From Miscanthus floridulus (taxonomy: Eukaryota > Streptophyta > Magnoliopsida > Poales > Poaceae), in NCBI RefSeq assembly GCF_019320115.1, contig NC_089589.1, positions 19,697,826 through 19,761,825 on the forward strand: a stretch of 64,000 bases of DNA, in the 5' to 3' direction. How positions within the stretch are numbered: position 1 is the stretch's first letter; the number at the start of each line of letters is the position of its first letter. The translations under genes and the position numbers were made by a program. Shown one piece after another: positions 12,137 through 22,252 of this stretch. The notes under the pieces are model-generated. The model was not told where the DNA came from and did not search any database. It worked only from the letters and a program-made list of their open reading frames with translations.

Positions 12137-13903
12137 TCAGGTGAAGTTGTTCAACTCTTCATGCATGGCGTTTATCCAATCCGGATCTTGAAGAGCTTCT
12201 TCTACCTTTTTAGGCTCAAGGCAAGAGACAAAAGAGTGATGTTCAATAAATGAAGCAAGTTTTTGAGAGCAAGTCATTACACCCTTTGATGAACTCCCTA
12301 TGATGAGATCTTGTGGATGTGCTTGTAGTAGAGGTGAATTTCTTCTATCAACCACTTGAGGGGGAGGTTGTGGAGCATCAACATCTTGAGCTTGTGCCAC
12401 CATTTGATCATGTGAGACATGAGTATCTTTATTTTCTACTCTCCCATCTTTATCATCATCTTGTGGCACATTTGATGAAGAAGGTGGATCAATCACTTGT
12501 ACATCATCTTCATCATATTTAGGCTTGATGTCTCCAATCGGAATGTTCTTCATAGCCTCCCTTAATGGTTCATCACCTACATCATCAAGATTCTCATGTG
12601 TTCCTTATGAGCCGTTAGATTCATCAAATTCCACATCATATGTTTCTTCAACCAAGCCAGTGGTATGATTAAATACTCTATATGCTTTGGACTTTGATGA
12701 GTAACCAATAAGAAAACCAATATCACAACGTCTTTAAAACTTCCCTAGGTGTTGCCGCTTCTTGTAGATGTAGCATTTGCAACCAAACACCTGGAAGAAT
12801 GAGACGTTCGGCTTCTTCCCATTGAGCAACTCATAAGGTGTCTTGCCATGAAACTTTTGAAGGAATAGGCGGTTGGATGCATAGCATGCGATGTTGATAG
12901 CTTCCGCCCATAGAGCTTTGGGTGTGTTGTACTCATTAAGCATTGTTTTAGCAAGTGTGATAAGTGTCCGGTTCTTTCTCTCAACTACACCATTTTGTTG
13001 AGGCGTATATGTTACGAAGACCTCATGCTTGATTCCAACTTCATCACAATAGGCTTCTATGTTTGTGTTGTCAAACTCTTTTCCATTATCACTTCTAATC
13101 TTCTTGAGCTTCACCTCAAACTCATTTTGTGCTCTCTTGGCAAACTTCTTGAAACATGATGCCACTTCAGTTTTGTTATGAAGGAAGAACACCCATGTAT
13201 ATCTAGAGTAGTCATCAACAATCACAAGACAATAAAGATTTCCTCCCAAACTCTTGTATGTTGTTGGTCCAAATAAGTCCATGTGAAGGAGCTCTAGCAC
13301 TCTTGTTGTTGACATGAAAGCTTTTGTAGGATGGGTGTTTGCAACTTGCTTACCGGCTTGACATGCACTACAAAGCTTGTCCTTCTCAAATTTCACATCC
13401 TTCAACCCTCTCACCAATTCATTCTTCATAAGCTTCTTGAGTGAGCTCATCCCAACATGAGCAAGTCTTCTATGCCATAGCCACCCAAGTGATATTTTGG
13501 TGAATAGACATGTCTTCAAGTTAGCATCTTTGGAGGTGAAATCCACTAGATATAGGTTGTTGTATCTAAATCCCTTGAATATAACTTGATCATCATCTTT
13601 CTTAGATACAACCACTTCCTTCTCGGTGAACAAGCATTGAAAACCAAGATCACACAATTGACCAACGGATAGCAAGTTGAAGCTCAATGAAGCAACATAT
13701 AGCACATTTGAGATTGAATGATCATTTGATATTGCCACTTTGCCCAATCCCTTAACTTTACCCTTTGAGTTGTCACCAAATGCAATCCTTTCTTGACCAT
13801 CTACTTCTTCATCTAGTGAGGTAAATATACGAGGATCACCGATCATATGTTGAGTGCAACCACTATCAATTACCCAATGACTTCCACCGGTCTTGTAGTT
13901 CAC
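12137..13903 (-). pseudogene. Copia pol remnant: protease, integrase and linker (element 2)
   Basis: The 389-codon frame 13903-12734 begins with the protease motif HWVIDSGCTQHM. GAG-pre-integrase (WLWHRRLAHVGM, CSACQAGKQ) and the integrase core follow: D in HMDLFGP, D in IRSDNGKEF, E in VVERKNRT. It ends after FGCKCYIYKKRQHLGKF. A frame break near 12730 leads to an acidic linker (12553-12137) with Pro-rich stretches, like the linker of Sirevirus 1 at 4376-4825. The protease-integrase part is the best preserved coding block of this element. Confidence 0.87.
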
Positions 13904-13917
13904 CTACACACAAGAGA

Positions 13918-15201
13918 TCAAGCTTGTTTAGGGACCCAAACTTGATGAGGGCCCTTCACTTTCTCAACAAGTGACTTTGCAACCCAAATTCTCTTAGGCC
14001 TATTTTTGTTGGGAGGTCCTAAGAATATGACTTTTATTTTTCCACTAGAATCATTTCTAAGCATATAATGAGCATTGAAAGCAAAGGGCCTAGCATGCTT
14101 GGGCAAGGGTTGTGGTGGTGGAGTTTGACACTCATGGGCAAAGTGACCTTCTTGTCCACACTCAAAACACCTCTTTGGCTTTGGCCTTGACTTGTGTTAT
14201 TATTGTTGTTGAGCTTGAGCCTTCTTTTCTTGATTTGCCAAATATCTAATTCCACTTCTATCCATCTTCATGACGGTGTTCATGAGTAGCTCACTTTGGA
14301 GAGATTTGCCTCTTGTGAACTTGCTCAATCCAATCTTGAGATGTTCTTTTTCTAGCTTGAGCTTCTTGTTCTCTTCTTTGAGTGCATCATTATTTTTCTC
14401 CTTCTTGAGTCTCTTATTCTCTTCTTTGAGATTCTCATTCTCAAGAATTAAATCACCATCATGATCAAGAGTCTCTATCACAATAGTGTTGGTGGTTGAT
14501 AGTTCTTCAAGATCTTTCTTAAGCTTCTCATTTTCATTCTTGATCTTGACATACTCATCATAGTTATCGGACTCAACCACTTGCTTGCCTTTGCTACTAG
14601 AACCTTGCTCAATGCTCTCAATGATCAAATCATCACATGATGTAGCTATATCAATCTTAACAACATGGTTAGTAGCATCATGTGGCTCATTGGATAGAAA
14701 CTCATGAGAGACAACAAGATTATCACGATTAATCTTAAGATTGGTACACTCTTCTTTTAGCATATTATAGCTAGTGGTGAGCTCATTATGTATCCTCTTA
14801 AGTTTATCATGTTTTCCTTTAAGCTCCTTCTTAGAAGATTTGAGCTCCTTGAGTTTGGATGACATAGCTTCATTTTCTTCTCTAAGCTCAACACTAGCTT
14901 TTTCTGCTATGTCACATTTAGCTAAAAGAGAGTCATTATTAAGTTCTAACTTTTCATTCTTAGCTCTTGTCTTTCTAATGATCTTAGTGTATTGATTTAG
15001 CAATTTAACAAGATCATCATATGAAGGTGATTCAAATTCATCATCATTATCACTATCATCATTGCTAGCATGATCATCACCACTACTATCATCATCATTT
15101 GATACCTTTTGTTCACCCTTGGCCATAAGGCATAGGTGTGTAGAGGATGGTGGCGGTGGTGTTGGTGAAGATGATAAAGAGTCAATCACAATAGCGGCCA
15201 C
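13918..15201 (-). pseudogene. Sirevirus gag C-terminal half: coiled coil and second zinc knuckle
   Basis: The frame 15201-14200 encodes about 333 residues. An acidic Ser/Asp-rich start is followed by a long Lys/Glu/Leu heptad-rich stretch (residues ~80-300, e.g. ENEKLKKDLEELS, LKEENKRLKKEK), a clear coiled coil. After a frame break near 14200 a CX2CX4HX4C knuckle (CFECGQEGHFAHEC, about 14175-14130) appears, then the conserved tail WVAKSLVEKVKGPHQVWVPK (13975-13925). Long coiled-coil gag C-termini are typical of Sireviruses and have been linked to host light-chain (LC8) binding; that role is family knowledge. Confidence 0.75.
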
Positions 15202-16328
15202 CTTCTCGTTCTCACTATCATCATCGGATGAGCAACTTGATGAATCAATATCCGTGAGCCAATCACCGACGATGTATGCCTTGCCATTTTTCTTTTCTTG
15301 TGGAAGTCCTTCTTCTTGCCATCCTTTTTCTTGTATGACTTGTTTTTCTTCTTCTCATCTTCATCTTCATTGCTTGAGTCATCTTTCTTGCCCTTGTTCT
15401 TCTTCTTGTATTTGTCTTTCTTTGGCTTGGGGCATTGATGAGCTAGATGACCAAGTTCTCCACAATTATAGCAAATCCATCTCGGAGATTGGCTTTCTTC
15501 TATTGCTAGTGAAGAACTTCTTTTTCTTGCCATCAAACTTCACACCATTCTTGTTGAGCTTCTTAAGCATCTTGGCGGTTCTTCTCACCATGAGAGAAAG
15601 ACTTGCATCATCAATTTCATCATCACTTGAGCTCTCATACTCAATTCTTGCTTTGCCCTTCTCTTGGTTAGCCTTGAATGACAAGTCTTTGTCTTTCTTC
15701 TTGGTAGAAGAAGAGTCATCTTATGGTGTGATGTGCATATACATCTCATGAGCGTTGATCTTTCCCAAGATTTGAGTTGGTGTAGCGGTGGAAAGATCAC
15801 CTTGATGAAGCATGGTCACAATGTGTCCATATTTGTCAATGGGGAGGACACTCAAGATCTTTCTTACAACATCGGATGGTTGCATTTGTGTAAGTCTAAG
15901 CCCATTGACTTCCTCTACAAGAACATTTAAGCGTGAGTACATCTCATTAGCACTTTTTTAGGAAGCATCTCAAAAGAATTAAGCTTTTTCATGACGAGAT
16001 GATAGCGTTCCTCACGCTCACTCTTTGTTCCCTCATGGAGCGCACAAATGTCCAACCATAGTGCATGGGCGTCCTTGTGGTTCCGCACACGATTAAACAC
16101 ATCTTTGCAAAGGCCTCTAAAGATAGTGTTTCTAGCCTTTGCATTCTATTTTTCGTAATTGACCTCATCGCCTTGAAGGTTGGCAGCATCCCTAGGTTTT
16201 GGAAAGCCTTGTGAGGCAGCTCTAAGTATTCCAACATCAAGAGCTTCTAAATAAGCCTCCATGCGGATTTTCCAATAAGGAAAATCATCTCCCTTAAAGA
16301 TAGGAGGAGGTCCATCCCTGTGGGACAT
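15186..16328 (-). pseudogene. Sirevirus gag N-terminal half with first zinc knuckle
   Basis: ATG at 16328 opens MSHRDGPPPIFKGDDFPYWK, the usual start of grass Ty1/copia gag (DUF4219/UBN2-like region). Stops or frame changes at about 16146, 15989 and 15721 split it. Recognisable pieces include MYSRLNVLVEEVNGLRL (15942) and IDKYGHIVTMLHQGD. A knuckle CYNCGELGHLAHQC lies near 15475-15434 and is followed by a Lys-rich tail. The start codon is 40 nt from the primer site, as expected. Gag would form the virus-like particle and bind RNA. Confidence 0.8.
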
Positions 16329-16367
16329 CTTTCTCTAGGCGGTTAAGCCTAAATAAGCGAGCATGAG

Positions 16368-16379
16368 GCTCTGATACCA
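16368..16379 (-). promoter_or_regulatory. Primer binding site complementary to initiator tRNA-Met (element 2)
   Basis: The minus strand reads TGGTATCAGAGC, complementary to the 3' end of plant tRNA-iMet, the standard primer of plant Ty1/copia elements. It lies two bases inside the LTR end at 16382. Confidence 0.9.
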
Positions 16380-16381
16380 AT

Positions 16382-17993
16382 TGAAAGGATCAAGATGCCC
16401 AAGAGGGGGGTGAATTGGGCTAATTCTAAAATTCTTTGCAATAATTAAACCCTACACTTAGCCCACTTCACCCCTTATGCCTAAAATGTATTTGTAATGT
16501 TCTACCGCACAAAAGTTTTGCAACATAAGTTCTAATCCTACTCTAGCATGGCAATTCTAGGAAGGTAAAGACAAGAATTGAATTGCTCAAATGTAAATGC
16601 TTAAAGTAAAGATAGGAGAAGGAACGCGGCGATGTTTTGTCGAGGTATCAGAGAGTCGCCACTCCCCACTAGTCCTCATTGGAGCACCTGCGCAAGGGTG
16701 TAACTCCCCCTTGATCCGCGCAAGGATCAAGTGCTCTCTACGGGTTGATTCTTTAACACTCCGTCGTGGTGAATCACCCACAACCGCTCACAACTTGAGT
16801 TGGGTCATCCACAAGCTCCACCGGATGATCACCAAACTCCCAATCACCACCAAGCCGTCTAGGTGATGGCGATCACTAAGAGTAACAAGCAAGAACTCTC
16901 ACTTGACCACAACAAGCCTAATGAGAAGGGTGGATGCATACTTGCTACTCTCCTTTTACTAATGAGGCCTTAATCTTGGATTCTCAAATCTCAATCACCT
17001 CACTAGGCTCTTGCTCTCCTTGGCACTCTCAAGGGTGTTTCTTAGCTATTGAAATGGGCAAGAGTAATCCCTTGAATGAATAGAGGAAGTATTTATACCT
17101 CCTCATTCAAAACGAACCGTTATGGAGTTGAAATGGTATTCTGCGGGGTGACCAGACGCTCTGGTCAGTTATCCCCGCCAAGGAGCCGTTAAGTTGTGAC
17201 CGGACTCTGACCTGCGTCCGGTCAACACTGACCAGACGCGTCCGGTCACAAAAACACCCCTCTAGAACCTTACTGATGTTGACCGGACGCTGGCACCCAG
17301 CGTCCGGTCACTACGCTGTTCAGCGTCCGGTCAGTAATCGGAATCTGACCAGCGTCCGGTCAGTATTGACCGAACGCGTCCGATCAGGATTCTCCCTCTC
17401 TGGAACCTCTCTAGAGTTGACCGGACTCTGTCACCCAGCGTCCGGTCACTTTACACTCAGCGTTCGGTCGCAACTAGACGGCTCTAGTTGATCAAATGAA
17501 CTGACCGGACTCTACTGCCAGCGTCCGGTCACACCGGGACCAGCGTCCGGTCAAAATTTGACCCTCCATTCACTTCCAACTCGAAATCATATGTGAATGA
17601 AGTTTGCTCCAATTGATCTTAGAGATACTTAGGAGCTACCTAGTGCTAGATTTGACAAGTGTTCACCACACCTAACCCACTAGACTCACCTAGGTCAAGC
17701 TACTAGTCCATACCCCCCTTAATAGTACGGCCAAAGGAAAAACAAAGTCCTAAACTACTCTAAGTGTCTCTTTAACACCAAACGACACTTAGAACTAGTC
17801 CATCCTTAACCTTGTCATCCATCTTTTGAAAACCGAAACGATTTTCATCGTAGGGGCATGACAACCATGATTGTCCAATCAATTGCCATTACCATAACCT
17901 AACTTTAATTGCCACTGCAAAACACACGTTAGTCACAGTAATCTCGTATTGTCATTAATCATCGAAACCCAACTAGGGGCCTAGATGCTTTCA
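16382..17993 (-). repeat. 5' LTR of Sirevirus 2 (1612 bp)
   Basis: On the plus strand it reads TGAAAGGATC...GATGCTTTCA with TGAAAG/CTTTCA ends. The primer site touches its 16382 end, so this is the 5' LTR of a minus-strand element. It carries a GACCGGACGC cluster (17150-17560). On the minus strand the phrase GAGGTATAAATACTTC (about 17105-17085) after the cluster is a plausible TATA box, putting transcription start shortly after. The 5 bp outside (17994-17998, GGCTT) cannot be compared with a second flank. Confidence 0.8.
17150..17560. repeat. Second LTR cluster of GACCGGACGC / GCGTCCGGTC motifs
   Basis: At least fifteen full or one-mismatch copies of GACCGGACNC or its complement occur in about 410 bp, just upstream (minus strand) of the putative TATA box. 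The placement relative to the promoter matches the 8030-8450 and 9990-10290 clusters. Confidence 0.75.
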
Positions 17994-18960
17994 GGCTTCA
18001 CTTAGGTGGTTGTCGTCGCCCCCCTCGGGTGCTGCGAAGATGCTTTCGCAAGACCCTTCAGCCTCCTAGAGATTGGTGACCCGGTGTGAACGAAGGCAAC
18101 TTGGCAGTTCCAACTATTGTGAAGCTGCCTTCACAAAACATGGGCAAAACATGGCGAAGTCCTCTCGAACCTTACCTTCGAAATGCCAAACTTATCACGT
18201 GACAGGTCAAAAAATTAGTAAGCAGAACACACGGGGGAGGAGTGTGATGCAAAGCGTGTTTGCCCCCAACAGACAACATTTGGTGCCCACTCGTGATTGT
18301 TGCTCGAACTTTTCAACGCCCTCTCGAAAGAGAGCAAGGTGACTGAGATCTCAGAGGGATCCAAGACAACCCAACCCAACCCAAAGACTCACGCGAAGTG
18401 GAGGCAGACAATGAACCAATCCAACATGCGCCTTGCCCAAAAGGAAACTCCAATGCTTTGAATAATTTTCTAGAGTTTTTGATACTTTCCCTATTTTCCT
18501 AGAGCTAAGTCTATTTTGTGGAAGCTGCTTGAGATATTTTCACGTGTTATAGATATTTTATTTTGATTTTCATATCACTATGTATCTTTACAACTGTTCT
18601 CGAAATTTTTAGAAGGTTAGAGACATTTTTTTTAATTTAAAAATCTTATATTAGAACTTCTTTTAACTTAAAGAACGGCCTTTAAGCAACTCCAAATCTT
18701 CTTTAGCGAGATTAGAGCAAATGCCTGAACCAACATATGTAATTACTATGGGAGCTTGTGGTATTACATGGGAATGCTCAATACAGATTGTATAGTATTG
18801 TTCGGGGAGTCATAAGTGAATTCTTCTTGATGTCTACTTGCTGGGTTGTCCATCTAAATCGGAGGCGGTTATAGATGCCCTAACAAAACTTCGTAAGAAG
18901 ATATCGCGAGAAATAGTTTGAGGATTGAACTCTATTTCAAAAAGAAATTGAACGGTTTTC
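17994..18960. other. Gypsy-type remnant with primer-site-like sequence; no gene
   Basis: TGCCCCCAACAGACAACATT followed by TTGGTGCCCACTCGTG (about 18262-18294) resembles the LTR end plus primer site of Tat-type gypsy elements, whose usual form is TTGGCGCCCACCGTGG. If so, 17994-18270 is the LTR end and Sirevirus 2 inserted into it. The part 18350-18960 is AT-rich and shows nothing recognisable. Confidence 0.4.
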
Positions 18961-19050
18961 AGAGTTTTGTCTAATTTAATAGTTCAAGAAGAAAAATCAA
19001 AGTTCAGATGTAGTCTTTTTTCATGCTACTGCTATGGGTCCGATCCACGA

Positions 19051-19071
19051 GGCCCACATGGCCCATGGGCC
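19051..19071 (+). promoter_or_regulatory. Clustered site II elements (TGGGCC/GGCCCA) before the PPR gene
   Basis: GGCCCACATGGCCCATGGGC contains overlapping TGGGCY motifs in both orientations about 90 bp before the PPR start. Site II elements bind TCP factors and are common in promoters of plant genes for organelle proteins, including PPR genes. Confidence 0.5.
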
Positions 19072-19160
19072 GACCTCAACATTTTGAGCACAAGCAACAG
19101 GACAAATCGTCGTCCGTCCGCCCCCCTACAGGCGGCGCCACCAGCATCCTTCATCCATCA

Positions 19161-19717
19161 ATGCGGTTACGGCGGCGCTACGCGGCATTCCTCCGCCGGG
19201 CGTCCGCCCTGCCGTCCCTGCCGCTGGTGGCCTCCCTCCACGCCGCGGTGCTCCGGTGCGGGGTCCCCGCCCTCCTCGCGGCGTCCCTCATCCACGGCTA
19301 CTCCGCCTGCGGGGACCTCGCCTCCGCGTGCGCCCTGTTCGACGAAACACCCCCGACGCTCTCGTCCCGCACCGCGCTCGCCGGCGCGCTCTCGGCGCAC
19401 GGGCGGTGCGCGGAGGGGCTGGCGCTGCTCGCCGTCATGGAGGCGGAGGCGGACGACAGGGCGGTGCCGGGATGGTGGCCGAGGGGAGGCGCGTGTTCGC
19501 GAGGGTGCCCCGCCCCGCGCTGCAGCACTACACGTGCATGGTGGAGATGCTGGGGCGTGCCGGGGAGGTGGAGGAGGCGGAGCGGCTCGTGGCCGGGATG
19601 GAGGCGCGCCCGGACAGGGTCATCTTCGCGGCGCTTCTCGCCGCGTGCCGCGTGCACGGTCGCGTCGACGTCGCCGAGCGGGTGGCCGGGCTCATGCGCC
19701 GGTATGGCATTGCGTGA
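19161..19717 (+). pseudogene. Pentatricopeptide repeat (PPR) protein gene, truncated and frameshifted
   Basis: ATG 19161 opens MRLRRRYAAFLRRASALPSL, an organelle-targeting-like N-terminus rich in Arg and lacking acids, followed by PPR-like text (LHAAVLRCGVPALLAASLIHGYSACGDLASACALFDE). Near 19470 the frame shifts to the +1 frame, where GMVAEGRRVFARV, HYTCMVEMLGRAGEVEEAERL and the E-type motif PDRVIFAALLAACRVHGRVDVAERV follow, ending TGA 19715. Family members have many more repeats between these parts; here about 185 codons remain, so the middle is missing. PLS/E PPR proteins edit or process organelle RNA. A recent internal deletion of a real gene fits best. Very high GC marks the region as genic. 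Confidence 0.75.
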
Positions 19718-21830
19718 AAACTTGCGGTCTGACTAATGCGTCAGCAGTTGAAGACTTGAAGTGCAGTTCAGACCCGAGATCTGGTCATCCATCGTCGTTC
19801 ATCTTTTGCGATGATTGCTTGGACATGAAGCTGACTTTGTGGTAGTGACGTAGTGTTGCTTGTTAGTACATTGGATGTATTCAGTCGTTCATGCAGTGCA
19901 GCAAGAGCCCCTCCCGGCTGGTAAATTCAGAAATCTGTTGACTGGCTGACAGTGTCTGCTATTGGTGGCAAGGTCTTCAGGTCAGTTCTGGCATCGCATG
20001 ACATTGTGCCTGAATGACAAATGCCTCTAACCGATGCCCATGTGATGTGTGAATGTAGATTGTCATGCCAATTTTCTTGTCAAATTCTCACATCAACTTG
20101 CTGGAGCCAACAGTGCAGTCATAGAACTTGTGAAACATGGATGCTTGGTTACAAAGTTTAGCTTCTAGTCAAGTTTTGTGCAACAAGGGTCTGATTGAGA
20201 CTTCCATGAAACTGACAATTTAGGCGTTGCTGCCATGTCGGGGAACTTGTGGTGAGGCATGCTTGAAATTAAGGTCTAGAAGCTGCTGAGTTTCCAACAT
20301 GTTCTGTGGTAGGGAATTATTTTGCTGACATTGTTGGAAATGGAATGGCCACTTGTGCTTAGAAAGCCAGTACTCGGTATTGTGCTATAATGGAGACATG
20401 CCTGAAGTAAGAATCTTAACATCCAGATTTATTCGGTACCATACTTCCTGAGTTAACATGAAGAATGCCATCTTGACTGGAGTTCTAAGGCTTCTTCTGA
20501 TAATTAGGATATGGCTGTGAGTCTGTGACAGAATCCAAAGTTGGGCCTAGGAATTTCAAAGATTCTGATACTGTTGCTGACAAAAAAACAACTCGAATAG
20601 CAAGTTTGAACCCTGGACCACAGTAGCAGGGCTGGCAGATACTGCACATATGCTTGGAGTAGTAGCAATCTTACCGGTCGACGCCGTGTTATGTTGAGTT
20701 GACATTAAGCCTGGCCTGTGATTGGAGCACTTCAGACTTCACATCGTTTGGATAAGTCACATATGGCTGTAATAGACTTGTAGAAAGTTGGGCCAGTGTA
20801 TTTCACAGATTCTGATACTGATCCTGAATTCCTGACTGAAGACAAATCAACTGAGGGCTGGAACAAATTAGCAGGCAAGGCAGAAGAAACGGATAAACGC
20901 ATAAGCATCAGCATCTTTGCCCTTTCTTGCATCCAAAGCAACTCAGGAAGGGAATTTTCATGGCATTCTTCGTGTCCAGCAATGATAAATCGACAATTCC
21001 GCGGCTGGCAAGGCGACTATCTCCTGTGCCAGACATTTGTAGGCTGATGCTGATCTCTGACAGGGAGAGGCACCCCAGAGTCAGAGGTTGGCAGGTAGCT
21101 GAAGCCTGAAGGCGAGCCCGACCACCATAGTGGCATCTGACGAAGAACCTGTCACCGTGCACTTGTACAGGCTATTCAGTACAGGTTCGAGCCTTCGGGG
21201 AATGTACCAGATTCAGATACCTGTGCCGCAGTGGCGTTTGCTTCACGGCGGGCTGTCTGCCAAGAACAGCGCATGGTCGTTGCTTTCGGTCTTTTACTAG
21301 TGTAGCACTGCCAAGCGTGCAAGGCTCCAACACAGCTGCCGTGCCCAACTCCAGTGAGCGTCGCTTTCAGTCTTGGTTCTATCCTAATCTGCCTGTACAT
21401 GCCAAGATATGTGCACTTCTGTCTTTGTCTCCGGTCTCCCTGCTGAATGCTGATATAGATAAAAGAGTTGCTCTATGCTAACGTTGGTGCCAAATTTTAG
21501 AGGAAGTATGCCAAATTCTGTTGTAACTTACGACCGGCAAGTTTCATGATTTCTATGTTTTTCCTATGAAGTTGAACAAATTCTTGTTAAATTCCTGATT
21601 CCCACATTTCAAACGGGTCCTTATGGTTCAGAAGAAGAGGAACTCAACATTTGTATTTTGTACAGATCTTGTAAAACCATCTATTCCAATTTTCCCAATG
21701 AAATTCATGGCCGTGGCCGGTGTGGTCCGTGGAACAGCCGACAGTCCTTGCCGCGGGAGGTGTTTTCGTGGGCTGAAGCACGGCCGAGTGGGCAAAGCAC
21801 GGGCGAGGACAGACGTTGATTCTCCTTGGG
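19718..21830. other. Intergenic DNA between PPR and DGD1-like genes
   Basis: No open frame here resembles a known protein, and no TE ends were found. It may include the old 3' region of the PPR gene. The only structure noted is a diverged direct duplication (20515-20585 and 20755-20835). Confidence 0.4.
20515..20835. repeat. Diverged direct duplication, offset about 241 bp
   Basis: AAAGTTGGGCCTAGGAATTT with following CAAAGATTCTGATACTG near 20536-20570 recurs as AAAGTTGGGCCAGTGTATTT and CACAGATTCTGATACTG near 20786-20820, each preceded by ATATGGCTGT. It looks like an old local duplication. Confidence 0.5.
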
Positions 21831-21834
21831 CGGA

Positions 21835-21842
21835 CACGTGGC
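21835..21842 (+). promoter_or_regulatory. G-box (CACGTGGC) upstream of the DGD1-like gene
   Basis: CACGTGGC lies about 415 bp before the start codon. It is the canonical ACGT-core site for bZIP/bHLH factors in light- or stress-responsive plant promoters. A role in DGD1 control is inferred from position only. Confidence 0.35.
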
Positions 21843-22252
21843 AGTCGATGGGAGCACATATGCATGGTAGGTAGTTGAGTGCATACTGTATGCATAGAAT
21901 TTTTTCCCTGCCGCGGGTGCCAACCATTCAGCGGCGAAGACCAAATGCCAGGTGGAAGCATCCAGCACCGTCGATTTCCTCACAACCTTCATCTGAGCCG
22001 TTGCTTTCGCGTGTGGCCTTCCCGCTGGCGCCCGACCGGGTCCACCTCAGCGCCTCCGTGCCGCCACTTCAGCCGGCGCCGGGGCCCGCGAAATCTCCTC
22101 GACCGCTGCTTTCTCTTGCTCCTCCTCCTCCTCCGGTCCTCCCCCATCCTTTCCACCCATCATCCACCGCCACCACCGCCTCCCTCCTCCCGCAGCGCGC
22201 AAAGCCCTATCCTTATCCCTATCCCTATCCCCACTCGCCGCCGCCCGTCCAC

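Larger units (their letters stand above)
10391..17993 (-). mobile_element. Sirevirus-type Ty1/copia retrotransposon 2 (5' LTR, gag, pol; 3' end not resolved)
   Basis: On the minus strand the order is LTR (17993-16382), tRNA-iMet primer site, gag with two zinc knuckles and a long coiled coil, protease, integrase, RT and RNase H, ending near 10676. The long gag with coiled coil is a Sirevirus trait. Multiple stops and frame changes break gag and pol. The expected 3' LTR should start near 10390 but the sequence there does not match the 5' LTR, so the copy may be truncated or recombined. The left border is approximate. Confidence 0.8.

Noticed and set aside
22204..22232. Telomere-like CCCTATCCCTATCCC run
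   Set aside because: Plant telomeres are CCCTAAA; this is a short leader microsatellite before the DGD1 start.
21875..22252. In-frame N-terminal extension of the DGD1-like protein
   Set aside because: It is CT-rich and low complexity, with no similarity to family N-termini; ATG 22253 gives a start close to known grass proteins.
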